A stretch of 64,000 nucleotides of DNA from DATLXH01 sp035576005 (GTDB lineage: Bacteria; Acidobacteriota; Thermoanaerobaculia; Gp7-AA8), in assembly GCA_035576005.1 (NCBI GenBank), contig DATLXH010000179.1, positions 1 through 64,000 on the forward strand, in the 5' to 3' direction. Positions within the stretch are counted from its first letter, which is position 1, and each line of letters starts with the position of its first letter. The notes under the pieces were generated by a model. The model ran no database searches. It was not told the DNA's origin and worked only from the letters and a program-made list of their open reading frames with translations. Made by a program: the position numbers and the translations under genes. This document shows positions 54,211-62,579 of this stretch, piece after piece.

Positions 54211-55266
54211 ATGTTCATCGACCAGGCAGCATTGAAACTCAAGGCTGGCGACGGCGGCGCGGGATGCATCGCATTCCGTCGCGAAAAGTTCGTCCCGAAA
54301 GGTGGCCCGTCCGGCGGTGACGGCGGCGTTGGCGGCTCGATCTTCGCCGTCGCGAGTGCCCGTCTCAATACGCTCTACCACCTTCAGTTCCGTCGCGAGT
54401 GGAAGGGGGGACGTGGGCAGCACGGGATGGGCTCCAACTGTTCGGGGCACGCGGGCCACGATGAAACCATTGACTTGCCGATCGGGTCGGTCATCCGGGA
54501 CAAAGCAACCGGCGAGGTCATCGCCGATCTGCTGACCGAGGGTGAGCGTTTCGTCCTTGTGAAAGGTGGACGTGGAGGTCAGGGAAATCAGCACTTCGCG
54601 ACTGCCACGCGTCAGGCTCCACGATTCGCTCAGCCAGGCGAAGAGGGGGAAGAGCGCGAAATCGTCATCGAGCTGAAACTGATTGCAGACGTCGGTCTCA
54701 TCGGGATGCCGAACGCTGGAAAGTCGACGCTCATATCGGTGATCAGTGCTGCCAAGCCGAAGATCGCGGATTACCCATTCACGACTCTCGTTCCAAACCT
54801 CGGCGTCGTCAGTGCGGACGATGACCGCACATTCGTCGTGGCAGACATCCCTGGACTCATCGAAGGGGCTCACGAAGGTCATGGACTTGGGGACAGGTTC
54901 CTCCGGCATGTCGAGCGCTGCACGGTTCTCGTTCACCTGGTTGACCTGGCGACCGAGGGTGACCCGGCGGCTGACGCCGGCATCATCGCGCGGGAGCTCG
55001 AGCTTTACTCTGAGACCCTCTCCCGGAAGCCGCGAATCATTTGCGGATCGAAGCTGGATTCTGCGGTCGACGGTGCTTCCGAGAAACTCCGACGCTACGC
55101 TAAAGGTCTCGGATTCGAGTACCTCGAGATCTCCGCAGTGCGTGGCGATGGGGTCAGGGAGCTGGTCAGGAAGCTCGCCAGAACTGTCATCGATGAGCGG
55201 GCGCCTCGCGATCCGGCGGCTGTGCCGGAAACTCCGCATGTTTCCATGCACCGTTCACACACCTGA
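54211..55266 (+). CDS. obgE: GTPase Obg/CgtA
   Basis: A 351-residue GTPase acting in 50S assembly and stress signalling. The glycine-rich Obg fold (residues 1-155) includes KAGDGGAGCIAFRREKFVPKGGPSGGDGG; the G domain has GMPNAGKSTLI, DYPFTTLVPNLGVV, DIPGLIEGAHEGHGLG, and SKLD (NKxD equivalent). The C-terminal extension is short. Gene order rplU-rpmA-obgE is conserved. A terminator and repeat E separate it from rpmA. Confidence 0.98.
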   Translation: MFIDQAALKLKAGDGGAGCIAFRREKFVPKGGPSGGDGGVGGSIFAVASARLNTLYHLQFRREWKGGRGQHGMGSNCSGHAGHDETIDLPIGSVIRDKATGEVIADLLTEGERFVLVKGGRGGQGNQHFATATRQAPRFAQPGEEGEEREIVIELKLIADVGLIGMPNAGKSTLISVISAAKPKIADYPFTTLVPNLGVVSADDDRTFVVADIPGLIEGAHEGHGLGDRFLRHVERCTVLVHLVDLATEGDPAADAGIIARELELYSETLSRKPRIICGSKLDSAVDGASEKLRRYAKGLGFEYLEISAVRGDGVRELVRKLARTVIDERAPRDPAAVPETPHVSMHRSHT

Positions 55267-55293
55267 TTCCGGAATCGGCGAGGAACACGAACT

Positions 55294-55926
55294 GTGAAGC
55301 CTTCCGGCAGGAGAATCGGAATCGTGGGAGGGACGTTCGATCCCTTTCACAACGGCCATCTGGCGACTCCGCTGGCGCTGTTCGAGTCGATGGGGTGGAG
55401 CGAACTGCTGTATGTGCCGGCCTTCCAACAACCTTTCAAGGTGGGAGAACGGGCAGCCACGATGTTCGATCGGGTAGCGATGACCCTTCTCTCGATCGAG
55501 AACGAGGAGAGGGCGGCGATCTCCTACGTCGAGCTCGAGCGAGGAGGCGTTTCCTACACCGTGGATACACTCGAACATTTTCGCTCGCGAGAACCCGAGG
55601 CGGTCTTTGACGTCGTGATCGGAGATGACAATCTCGAGCAACTTCTGGAGTGGCGCTCGCTCGAGAGGATTTTCGAGCTCGCGAACTTTGTCGTTCTCAG
55701 CAGGAGTGGCGGGACGAAGGCTCCTGTTGCTTTGAAGAGTCGCATGACTCGGAGCGCGGATGCCAGAGCCGGTGCAATCGTGCTGGCAGACAACCCCACC
55801 GTTCCGATCTCGTCGACGGCGATAAGGGAGCGGGTGCAGAATGGAGCGACGATCGATGGGCTAGTCGATCCGCGAGTCGCGGTTTACATTGAAAAGTACG
55901 GTTTATATCGGGCTGAGGAAGAATGA
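55294..55926 (+). CDS. nadD: Nicotinate-mononucleotide adenylyltransferase
   Basis: A 210-residue enzyme making nicotinate adenine dinucleotide in NAD synthesis. Nucleotidyltransferase motif GGTFDPFHNGHLATPLA, late motif ISSTAIRERV, and the FKVGERAAT loop are visible. Start codon GTG at 55294 with AGGAAC upstream. The stop overlaps the rsfS start by 4 bp. Confidence 0.96.
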   Translation: MKPSGRRIGIVGGTFDPFHNGHLATPLALFESMGWSELLYVPAFQQPFKVGERAATMFDRVAMTLLSIENEERAAISYVELERGGVSYTVDTLEHFRSREPEAVFDVVIGDDNLEQLLEWRSLERIFELANFVVLSRSGGTKAPVALKSRMTRSADARAGAIVLADNPTVPISSTAIRERVQNGATIDGLVDPRVAVYIEKYGLYRAEEE

Positions 55927-56363
55927 AGAAAAGCTTGCTGAAGACAGACGTTCAGGCACCGGATAGTGCGAAGAGCGAACTCATCGAGAAACGGGTGCAG
56001 GAGGCGGTGACGGCAGCTCACGGCCGGAAAGCAACGGATCTCGACGTTCTCTCAGTTGCGGGAGTGACGAGCATTGCAGATTTTTTCATCATCTGCTCGG
56101 GAAACACCGAAAGGCAGACTCAGGCCATTGCCGACGCGATCGAGGGACGGTTACGAGATGTTGGAGTCAGGCCCCGCGTCGTTGAGGGGACCACGCCGGG
56201 CCGGTGGATCCTGATGGACTACGGCGACTTTATCGTGCACATTTTCACCGAAGACTGCCGTCGATTCTATGGTCTGGAACGGCTGTGGGGCGATGCGCCG
56301 AACGTGAACAGTCAGTACGTTCACGACGCAGAGCCGGCGGAAACGAATGAGCAGGAAACGTAG
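55923..56363 (+). CDS. rsfS: Ribosomal silencing factor RsfS
   Basis: A 146-residue factor that binds L14 and blocks subunit joining in starvation. Signature blocks: KATDLDVLSVAGVTSIADFFIICSGNTERQTQAIAD and WILMDYGDFIVHIFTEDCRRFYGLERLWGDA. It is coupled to nadD by overlap, the usual neighbour. Confidence 0.96.
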   Translation: MKKSLLKTDVQAPDSAKSELIEKRVQEAVTAAHGRKATDLDVLSVAGVTSIADFFIICSGNTERQTQAIADAIEGRLRDVGVRPRVVEGTTPGRWILMDYGDFIVHIFTEDCRRFYGLERLWGDAPNVNSQYVHDAEPAETNEQET

Positions 56364-56394
56364 CGAGCTCTCTTGCGAAGAGGTGATGACACAC

Positions 56395-56602
56395 GGCGGG
56401 AACTCGCGCCCCGAAGGGGCTGAGTCCCTCTCCCCGGCGGGGAGAGGGTGGTCGCGTCAGCGACCGGGACAGGGGCCGCGAGAGATACGAAGACTTCGCC
56501 CTTTCCGACGGACTCTCAAGACTTTCACACCCCTCTCCCTGCTTCGCTTCGCTCGCTTCCCTCTCCCCGCCGGGGAGAGGGACACGCCGCTTCGCGGCTT
56601 AG
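56395..56602. repeat. Composite palindromic repeat D, copy 3
   Basis: CCCTCTCCCCGGCGGGGAGA, TGGTCGCGTCAGCGACC, GGCCGCGAGAGATACGAAGA and CCCTGCTTCGCTTCGCTCGC are shared with copies at 5999 and 24770. It lies between rsfS and the sigma-54-type activator gene. Confidence 0.82.
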
Positions 56603-56644
56603 CCAACGTGAACACCGTGAGTTTCGGACCAGCAGCCGTGACCC

Positions 56645-57604
56645 ATGCCTTCTAGCGGCGCTCGAGCGTTCCGAAGGGCCTATCCCACTCGCAGTGAATC
56701 GCTACGCGCTCTGGTCGATGTCGTAGCGAAGGTTGTCGAGCACAATGCCGGGCTCCTGATCATCGGAGAATCGGGGTCCGGGAAAGACCATCTGGCCGAG
56801 CTCGTCCACGCATGTGGCCCCCGACGGGGAGCGTCGTTCGTCAGGATCGACTGCGCGTCCATCCCGCCGGAGCTTTTCGAGAGCGAGCTGTTCGGATACG
56901 AGAAAGGTGCGTTCACCGACGCACGCACAAGGAAGATCGGCAAGCTCGACCTCGCGCAGAAAGGGACTCTGTACCTGGACGGTGTGGCTGGCCTCGCTAA
57001 TACGCTGCAGGCCAAGCTTCTCCGCGTCATTCAGGAAAAGCAGTTCTCGCGGCTGGGTGGAAACTACATGCTCGATCTCGATGCCCGGATCATTTCGTCG
57101 GCCAGTGAAAGCCCCGAGCTCCTGGTCAACCGTGGCCAGCTCAGGTCGGACCTTTATTACCGGCTCAACGTGGTTTCGGTGGAGCTCCCCCCTCTTCGAG
57201 AGCGGAAGGACGACATACCGATGCTCGCGGAAGAGTTTCTCGGCGAGAGGGGGACGGCGCTAGGCAGGAAGTTCGAGGGGTTCGATCCTGAGGCAATGGA
57301 TCTGATGCTCGCGTACTCGTGGCCGGGAAATGTCAGGGAACTTCGGAACGTGGTCGACCGTGCGGCTCTGCTGGAAGAGGGGACGACCGTGTCCCCCAAT
57401 TCGCTCCCGCACGAGCGGTTTCTTCAGCCCTCGGATTTTCTCCAGTCTGCGAACGAGCGGGCGTGGAGTCTCGAGGAGCTCGAGAAACAGTACATCCGCG
57501 AAGTCCTCAGACGGACAGGATCAAACTACTCGGCGAGCGCGACGATTCTGGGAATCAACCGGAAAACGCTGCTCGAAAAGCGCCGCAAGTACGACCTCGG
57601 CTGA
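56645..57604 (+). CDS. Sigma-54-type AAA+ activator, degenerate Walker B
   Basis: A 319-residue NtrC-like protein without an N-terminal sensor domain. Walker A is GESGSGKD (41-48). The sigma-54 contact loop reads GAFTDA (88-93) instead of GAFTGA. Walker B is LYLDGVAGL, so the ATPase glutamate is glycine (Gly113). The arginine-finger region RSDLYYRLNVVSVELPPLRERKDDIP and sensor II WPGNVRELRNVVDRA are intact. The C-terminal Fis-type HTH is GSNYSASATILGINRKTLLEKRRKYDL. It probably binds DNA, but ATP hydrolysis and open-complex formation are doubtful. Confidence 0.9.
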   Translation: MPSSGARAFRRAYPTRSESLRALVDVVAKVVEHNAGLLIIGESGSGKDHLAELVHACGPRRGASFVRIDCASIPPELFESELFGYEKGAFTDARTRKIGKLDLAQKGTLYLDGVAGLANTLQAKLLRVIQEKQFSRLGGNYMLDLDARIISSASESPELLVNRGQLRSDLYYRLNVVSVELPPLRERKDDIPMLAEEFLGERGTALGRKFEGFDPEAMDLMLAYSWPGNVRELRNVVDRAALLEEGTTVSPNSLPHERFLQPSDFLQSANERAWSLEELEKQYIREVLRRTGSNYSASATILGINRKTLLEKRRKYDLG

Positions 57605-57627
57605 GAAGGTGGCTGCATATTCCTGAG

Positions 57628-57744
57628 TCAGGAGCAGGCGCGCAGGAGCAGATTGAGCCCTACTGTGAGGACGATCGAGGCGATGATGCTGAAAAGGCAA
57701 CCGGCGCGGCGGAATTGGATGGCCATAGCCGGCACGTTTTGCAT
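57628..57744 (-). CDS. Possible small membrane protein
   Basis: On the minus strand, a 38-residue frame MQNVPAMAIQFRRAGCLFSI... has one TM helix and ends VGLNLLLRACS. It has the look of a real small protein (basic RR before a hydrophobic helix). The opposite-strand frame is unconvincing. It lies between two plus-strand genes. Confidence 0.35.
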   Translation of the reverse strand: MQNVPAMAIQFRRAGCLFSIIASIVLTVGLNLLLRACS

Positions 57745-57834
57745 TCCAGATGCCGAGGCTTTCGGGGCGGTGACGCGGTGCCCTGAGCCGCCTTTCAGAC
57801 TCGGAAATGGAGACTCTGGGGCAGAGGAAAACGG

Positions 57835-58305
57835 GTGAAATTTCAGATTCTGTGGGTCGGTTCCAATGCAGACGCTGAATTCGGGGAGGCTGTCGAGCGA
57901 TATCGAAAGCGTATCGCCCACTTCTTTCCGATTGAAGTGATCGAAGTTGTTCCCGAAAAGAAAAGACAGAACAAGTCAGATCAGGCAATCATCCGCGCCG
58001 AATCGGAAAGACTGCTGGCTGCTGTGCCGCATCGCGGGACCGTGGTGGTGGTCGACCAGAGGGGCGAGGCGTACGATTCTTTGAGATTTTCGAAATGGAT
58101 CGAGAAGCTCTCGATCCACGAACCAAACGAGCTCAGCTTCGTCCTTGGTGGAGACCTCGGCCTTGACGATGAGGTCCGCACCAGGGCAGATAAGTTGCTC
58201 TCCCTGTCTGCGATGACTCTTCCTCACCAGATCGCGAGGGTAGTATTGCTCGAGCAGATCTACCGGGCGTGCACCTTGATTCGCAACATTTCCTATCACA
58301 AGTAA
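57835..58305 (+). CDS. rlmH: 23S rRNA (pseudouridine(1915)-N3)-methyltransferase
   Basis: A 156-residue SPOUT methyltransferase acting at pseudouridine 1915 of 23S rRNA in assembled ribosomes. Diagnostic: VVVVDQRGEAYDSLRFSKWIE, LSFVLGGDLGLDDEV, and the C-terminal LPHQIARVVLLEQIYRACTLIRNISYHK. Start is GTG at 57835. It normally neighbours rsfS and nadD, as here. Confidence 0.96.
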   Translation: MKFQILWVGSNADAEFGEAVERYRKRIAHFFPIEVIEVVPEKKRQNKSDQAIIRAESERLLAAVPHRGTVVVVDQRGEAYDSLRFSKWIEKLSIHEPNELSFVLGGDLGLDDEVRTRADKLLSLSAMTLPHQIARVVLLEQIYRACTLIRNISYHK

Positions 58306-58314
58306 GGAGAAGCG

Positions 58315-58689
58315 GTGGCAATGGCGAAGGCAAAAACGAAATCGAACCCGTTTCAGGAGTACCAGGAAGCTCTCGAGCAGAAGCAGACCCAGCTTCACGA
58401 ATCCTTCCAGCGTGACAAGGCAGCAGGCAGTGCCCAGCCGGATGACGGCATCCAGGATCTCGCGGACAAGGCTGCCAGCGCATATTCAAAAGAATTGAAT
58501 TTCTCTCTGTCAGACACCGAGCGGGCAGTTCTTTTCCAGGTGGATGAAGCACTCGCCCGCATCAAGAAGGGTGACTTTGCGATCTGCCAGAACTGCGGCG
58601 TAACCATCGGAGATAAACGCCTGAAGGCCATTCCCTGGACGCCTCACTGCATTGAGTGCCAGGAGCTCCAGGAGCAGGGGATGCTGTAG
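58315..58689 (+). CDS. TraR/DksA-family zinc-finger protein
   Basis: A 124-residue protein with an N-terminal coiled coil and a C-terminal C4 zinc finger (CQNCGVTIGDKRLKAIPWTPHCIEC). DksA-type proteins bind RNA polymerase in the secondary channel, often with ppGpp. The canonical coiled-coil tip aspartates are not clear, so ppGpp partner activity is uncertain. Start may be GTG 58315 (AAGGAG, spaced 5) or ATG 58321. A terminator follows. Confidence 0.9.
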   Translation: MAMAKAKTKSNPFQEYQEALEQKQTQLHESFQRDKAAGSAQPDDGIQDLADKAASAYSKELNFSLSDTERAVLFQVDEALARIKKGDFAICQNCGVTIGDKRLKAIPWTPHCIECQELQEQGML

Positions 58690-58711
58690 GTTTTGTTTCT
58701 TGAAATGATTG

Positions 58712-58739
58712 GAACGGCGCGTCTCGACGCGCCGTTTTT
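58712..58739 (+). terminator. Rho-independent terminator
   Basis: Stem ACGGCGCGT / ACGCGCCGT with loop CTCG, followed by TTTTG, after the dksA-like gene. Confidence 0.9.
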
Positions 58740-58837
58740 GTTTCAATTCAACATTCACAATTCAACACTCTGGTGATGCCAGGAATGTGGAATTGTGAAC
58801 GTTGTACCGCATCTCGCTGCGACCTGGACCGGAACGC

Positions 58838-60211
58838 ATGAATCCCAGCAAACTCCTCGAGTTGATCGACGCGAACAAGATCCCGTCGGTGATTCTCATC
58901 GGTGGCGACAGCGAGTTTCTCGCTGCGCGGACATTCATGGATGCGCGAGACCGCATCCAGAAGGCAGTTCCTGGAATTGCGATCCAGCCTTTTGCCGAGA
59001 CAGCCGATCTGACGACTGTCATCGATTCGTTTCGGACTCACTCCCTGTTCGGCGGACGACGACTTCTGCTCGTCCCCGAGGTGAATGCATTCGTCACCAA
59101 AAAGGAAGTTACTGCTCTCTACGAGAAAGTGATCTCCGACTGGCGCAGTGCGAAGACGGAACGGAAGCGGAGCTCCTCGCTGGCCAAGTTCCTTCATCTG
59201 CTCGGTCTAACCGGCCTCGACGTCGAGTCGAGCGACCGGCTGATCGCGGACGCTTTCGGACTCGATGGACTCAGCGAGGCAGTCGCTGAGATCCTTCAGG
59301 TGGCACGTTCCACCGGACGAAAGGCGACCCGAGGCGAGACCGATGCCGCGCTGCTGACTGAGGCAGTCGTTCGTGGAGGCGCGCCGGGCTCGATCCTGCT
59401 GATGAAGACCGGTCCGATCCCGACGGACTCAGCGACCCTGCTTGCCATCCAGAAAGACGGCGTCGTGGTCGAGTGCAACCTGTCGAGGGAGCGATTCGGG
59501 TCCGCGTTTTCTCTTGCCATCGAGGAAATTGAGGTAGAGAGCGGCGCCCGGTTCGAAGAGCGTGCTCTCACGGCGCTGCGCGCTCGGTTAGGAATCGATC
59601 GGCTACTGGCAGATAAATTTTCCAAAGAGGTTCCGGATCTTCGCCTGGCGGCGTCAGAGGCGGAGCGGCTTGCGATGCTGGCAGGTCGCGGAGGTCAGGT
59701 CTCGGTTTCCCTCGTGGAGCGCGAGATCAGTGCTGTGTCAGGCGGTGCTCGTTTCGAGTTGGCTTCACTCTTCGCGGAGAAGAGGCCGGTGGAAGCCATT
59801 GCCAAGTTGAGAGACCTCGTCTCCCAGTCTCGCCGTGACGACCCCAAGACCGCCTCAGACATTCACTACGGAAAGTTCCTCTTCACAATCGCGGATGAGA
59901 TTCGGCAGCTGATTGGCATTCTGTCGTGGGCTCGATTGAAGAAAGTTGATCTGCGGAAGGGTGCGAACTACAACCGTTTCAAGGACGCTCTCGCCGATGA
60001 TTTGAGTGAGTTCCTCAAGAGGCGGGGGCTGGTCAAACAAAAACCGCATCCTTTCGCGCTTCACAAGAGGTTCGAAGCGGCGCGGGGGCACGACGAGTCC
60101 GTGCTGCTCGAGCTTCTGACTCAGATCGCGGAAGCGGAGTTTCAACGCAAGTGCGGGGGATACTCCGCTGAGGTAGGGTTGGAGCTCGCAATTCTGAACG
60201 TGAGACGCTGA
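58838..60211 (+). CDS. holA: DNA polymerase III, delta subunit
   Basis: A 457-residue clamp-loader subunit, longer than the usual 330-345. N-terminal features: PSVILIGGDSEFLAARTF; LFGGRRLLLVPEVNAF. Late features: VEREISAVSGGARFELASLFAEKRPVEAI and the tail DESVLLELLTQIAEAEFQRK. An additional segment of about 85 residues (about 108-190, SDWRSAKTERKR to LLTEAVVR) seems inserted between the first two parts. The frame is open from 58802, but ATG 58838 suits the family start. Confidence 0.87.
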   Translation: MNPSKLLELIDANKIPSVILIGGDSEFLAARTFMDARDRIQKAVPGIAIQPFAETADLTTVIDSFRTHSLFGGRRLLLVPEVNAFVTKKEVTALYEKVISDWRSAKTERKRSSSLAKFLHLLGLTGLDVESSDRLIADAFGLDGLSEAVAEILQVARSTGRKATRGETDAALLTEAVVRGGAPGSILLMKTGPIPTDSATLLAIQKDGVVVECNLSRERFGSAFSLAIEEIEVESGARFEERALTALRARLGIDRLLADKFSKEVPDLRLAASEAERLAMLAGRGGQVSVSLVEREISAVSGGARFELASLFAEKRPVEAIAKLRDLVSQSRRDDPKTASDIHYGKFLFTIADEIRQLIGILSWARLKKVDLRKGANYNRFKDALADDLSEFLKRRGLVKQKPHPFALHKRFEAARGHDESVLLELLTQIAEAEFQRKCGGYSAEVGLELAILNVRR

Positions 60212-60290
60212 CGCATCTCTCACACACCCTGGCGTCAGTCGACGAGGGCGGCTCAGCGCGATGTGGGCACTCTGCTCACGCTCACGTCTG

Positions 60291-60633
60291 TTACGACTCT
60301 TCGACCGCCCTCACCTCGTTTTGCGCATCGACGAAGACCAGCCCGGGAGTGTGGTCGAGAGTCTGACCGTCATGCAGCAAGCCGTAGCAGCTGATCGAAA
60401 TTACGTCGCCCGGTCTAACGAGTTTTTCTCACAGACCTGTGTCGTGAGACGGCGAGACAATCAACAGTGTCGCGTGACAGACAGGAGTGTCTGTCCTACA
60501 TGCGCGTGTAGGACAGACACTCTTGTCTGTCTCGCGACGCTGCGACCTGACTCAACGCTTGGATGACAGTCCGTGCGTGCGCGCACTAGGAACTGTCACC
60601 GTGAATGGCGCATCGAAGAAACGTTCGAATCAT
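60291..60633 (-). pseudogene. panD: Aspartate 1-decarboxylase gene disrupted by repeats A/B
   Basis: Downstream of panC on the same strand. From ATG 60633 the first twelve residues, MIRTFLRCAIHG, match PanD. A frameshift/stop follows, then a full repeat A (60467-60540) and a partial repeat B (60428-60442). After that comes an in-frame PanD C-terminus, EKLVRPGDVISISCYGLLHD ... HTPGLVFVDAQNEV, to stop at 60291. About 115 nt of the middle, including the Gly-Ser self-cleavage site that makes the pyruvoyl cofactor, are missing. The product cannot be active. The gap between holA and panC is otherwise empty. Confidence 0.82.
60467..60540. repeat. Dispersed repeat A inside panD remnant, locus 6
   Basis: Full inverted unit with the outer arms GTCGCGTGACAGACAGGAGT and TCTTGTCTGTCTCGCGAC. 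It interrupts the panD remnant, and a partial repeat B lies 25 bp away. Confidence 0.9.
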
Positions 60634-60652
60634 TTTCCGAGGAGTAGTCGAG

Positions 60653-61576
60653 TCATGACGACTCTCCCGCAATCTTGTTCGGCGGCGGGGTTGATGGAGC
60701 CGGGCGTCGGGTGGAGCGACACGGCATCTCATGTCGCATGACCGGAATGTTGTCAATCAGGCGTGTCGTACCGAGTCGGATCGCACCGACCAGCACGAGG
60801 TCGCGCTCGAGTGATGCTGGCGCCTCGAAGGTGGCCCCATCGACGAGGGAGATGTAGTCGATTTCGATTCCGATCGCCTTTGAGAGCGTCTCCCTCATCA
60901 CTTGCTCGATGACGTCGGCCGATTCGCCATTCATCAATGCAGCACGGCCGGCTTGCAGCGCCGCATGAAACATTGGCGCTGCAGCGCGTTGCTCTGCCGT
61001 CAGATAGACGTTTCGCGACGACATTGCGAGTCCATCGGCTTCTCTCGACGTCGGCACCACCAGCAGTTTCACAGGAATCTCGAGCTCGCTCACCATCTGC
61101 CGGATTACAGCGCACTGCTGAGCATCCTTCTGTCCAAAGACCGCTAGATCTGGTCCGATGATGTTGAACAGCTTGGCAACCACGGTAGCCACGCCGTCGA
61201 AATGTCCAGGCCTCCTCTCTCCCTCGAGTGGGCTGGCAACGCCGCTGACCGTTACGGACACATGCCGATCATTCGCGAACATCTCATTCAGCGGCGGCAT
61301 GAAGAGCAGATCTACACCTCGGGAAGCCAGCTTGGCCGAGTCCCCTTCTTCGTCCCTGGGATAACGATTGAAATCTTCCTTCGGACCAAACTGGGTGGGG
61401 TTCACGAAGATCGAGACCGCGAGGAACGAGGCACCCGCACTTCGTGCGGCGTCGACTAGAGCCAGATGACCGTCGTGCAGAAAGCCCATTGTCGGGACGA
61501 AGCCGATTGAAGCGCCGCTGCGCCGCGCCGACTGGAGCTCGCGGCGTGCTTCCGATACGGTCTTTACAGTGATCAT
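60653..61576 (-). CDS. panC: Pantoate--beta-alanine ligase
   Basis: A 307-residue enzyme joining pantoate and beta-alanine to give pantothenate. FVPTMGFLHDGHLALVDAAR holds the HxGH-like nucleotide site; SIFVNPTQFGPKEDFNRYPRD, VFGQKDAQQCAVIRQM and SSRNVYLTAEQR follow. The C-terminus has an extra 25-residue tail (PCRSTRRPAPSTPPPNKIAG). It overlaps panB by 4 bp. panD downstream is broken, so beta-alanine must come from elsewhere. Confidence 0.96.
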   Translation of the reverse strand: MITVKTVSEARRELQSARRSGASIGFVPTMGFLHDGHLALVDAARSAGASFLAVSIFVNPTQFGPKEDFNRYPRDEEGDSAKLASRGVDLLFMPPLNEMFANDRHVSVTVSGVASPLEGERRPGHFDGVATVVAKLFNIIGPDLAVFGQKDAQQCAVIRQMVSELEIPVKLLVVPTSREADGLAMSSRNVYLTAEQRAAAPMFHAALQAGRAALMNGESADVIEQVMRETLSKAIGIEIDYISLVDGATFEAPASLERDLVLVGAIRLGTTRLIDNIPVMRHEMPCRSTRRPAPSTPPPNKIAGESS

Positions 61577-62454
61577 TCTTTCGTGGGGTCTGCCGGGGTC
61601 CCCAAGACCGTGGCGTAGAGGCGCTTGAGCTCCTCATCGCCTCCCACGTGAAATGATTCGCTGCCGACGTCGGGAAACTTTCCTTCACGCACGTCGTCGA
61701 TGTAGTGGCGGATCGCTCCCTCCATCTCTGCTTTGAGTTTCGCATACTGACGAACGAACTTCGGCGTGTGACCGTCGTAGAGACCGAGAAGATCGTGGAG
61801 GACCAGGACCTGCCCGTCGCAAGCCGGTCCCGCGCCGATCCCGATTGTCGGAATGGCGATCCGCTCGGTGATGAACGCCGCGAGCTCTGCAGGGACGCAC
61901 TCGAGAACCAGAGCGAAGCAGCCCGCCTCGCTCAGCGCCGTTGCTTCATCGATGAGGCGGCGCGCGTCGTCCCGTCCCTTCCCCTGGAGCTTGAAGCCGC
62001 CGAGCTCATGGAAGGACTGCGGCGTGAGTCCTACGTGACCCATGACTGGAATCTCTGCATTTCGCAGTGCTGCCACAGACGCGATTCGCGCGGGCTTCCC
62101 GCCTTCGATCTTCACTGCCTGGGCGCCGGCCCGGATGAAAGCGCCGGCATTGCGGAGAGTCTCTTCGTGCGACAGGTGGTACGAGAGCCACGGCATGTCG
62201 CCGACGATCATGCTCTGCTCGACGCCGCGAGCCACAGCTCGGGTGTGATGCAGCATGTCCTCCATCGTGACACTCAATGTGTCGGGGTACCCGAGAACCA
62301 CCATGCCGAGAGAATCGCCCACCAGGATGATGTCCGTTCCTGCGGCGTCGAGCGCCCGTGCCGTCGGATAGTCGTATCCGGTCAGCATTGCGATGCGCCT
62401 CGAACCCTTCATCGCTCGGATTGCGGGAGCCGTCACTCGTTTCTTCTCGCCCAT
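61573..62454 (-). CDS. panB: 3-methyl-2-oxobutanoate hydroxymethyltransferase
   Basis: A 293-residue first-step pantothenate enzyme (ketopantoate formation). Motifs: LTGYDYPTARALDAAGTDIILVGDSLGMVVLGYPDT with metal Asp, VKIEGG, GHVGLTPQSFHELGGFKLQG, and IGAGPACDGQVLVLHDLLGL. Intact. The first gene of the panBC(D) operon. Confidence 0.97.
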   Translation of the reverse strand: MGEKKRVTAPAIRAMKGSRRIAMLTGYDYPTARALDAAGTDIILVGDSLGMVVLGYPDTLSVTMEDMLHHTRAVARGVEQSMIVGDMPWLSYHLSHEETLRNAGAFIRAGAQAVKIEGGKPARIASVAALRNAEIPVMGHVGLTPQSFHELGGFKLQGKGRDDARRLIDEATALSEAGCFALVLECVPAELAAFITERIAIPTIGIGAGPACDGQVLVLHDLLGLYDGHTPKFVRQYAKLKAEMEGAIRHYIDDVREGKFPDVGSESFHVGGDEELKRLYATVLGTPADPTKE

Positions 62455-62579
62455 TTACCCTCCAAATAATCTGTTTCGTGGAGGAGGCGAAAGAGTCGTT
62501 CGCTCGTTGAGCGAGCCCTGACTCCAGTCGAATGCAGGCGACCGGCCTGCTCTACGATTTTTCGTCTCGGTCCGACGAC

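Noticed and set aside
53683..55251. Long minus-strand open frame opposite rpmA and obgE
   Set aside because: It overlaps two unmistakable genes and gives basic, low-complexity sequence; an artefact of GC-rich coding DNA.
29752..60540. Repeats A considered as a CRISPR array
   Set aside because: Copies are kilobases apart, internally palindromic and without regular spacers; no cas gene is present.
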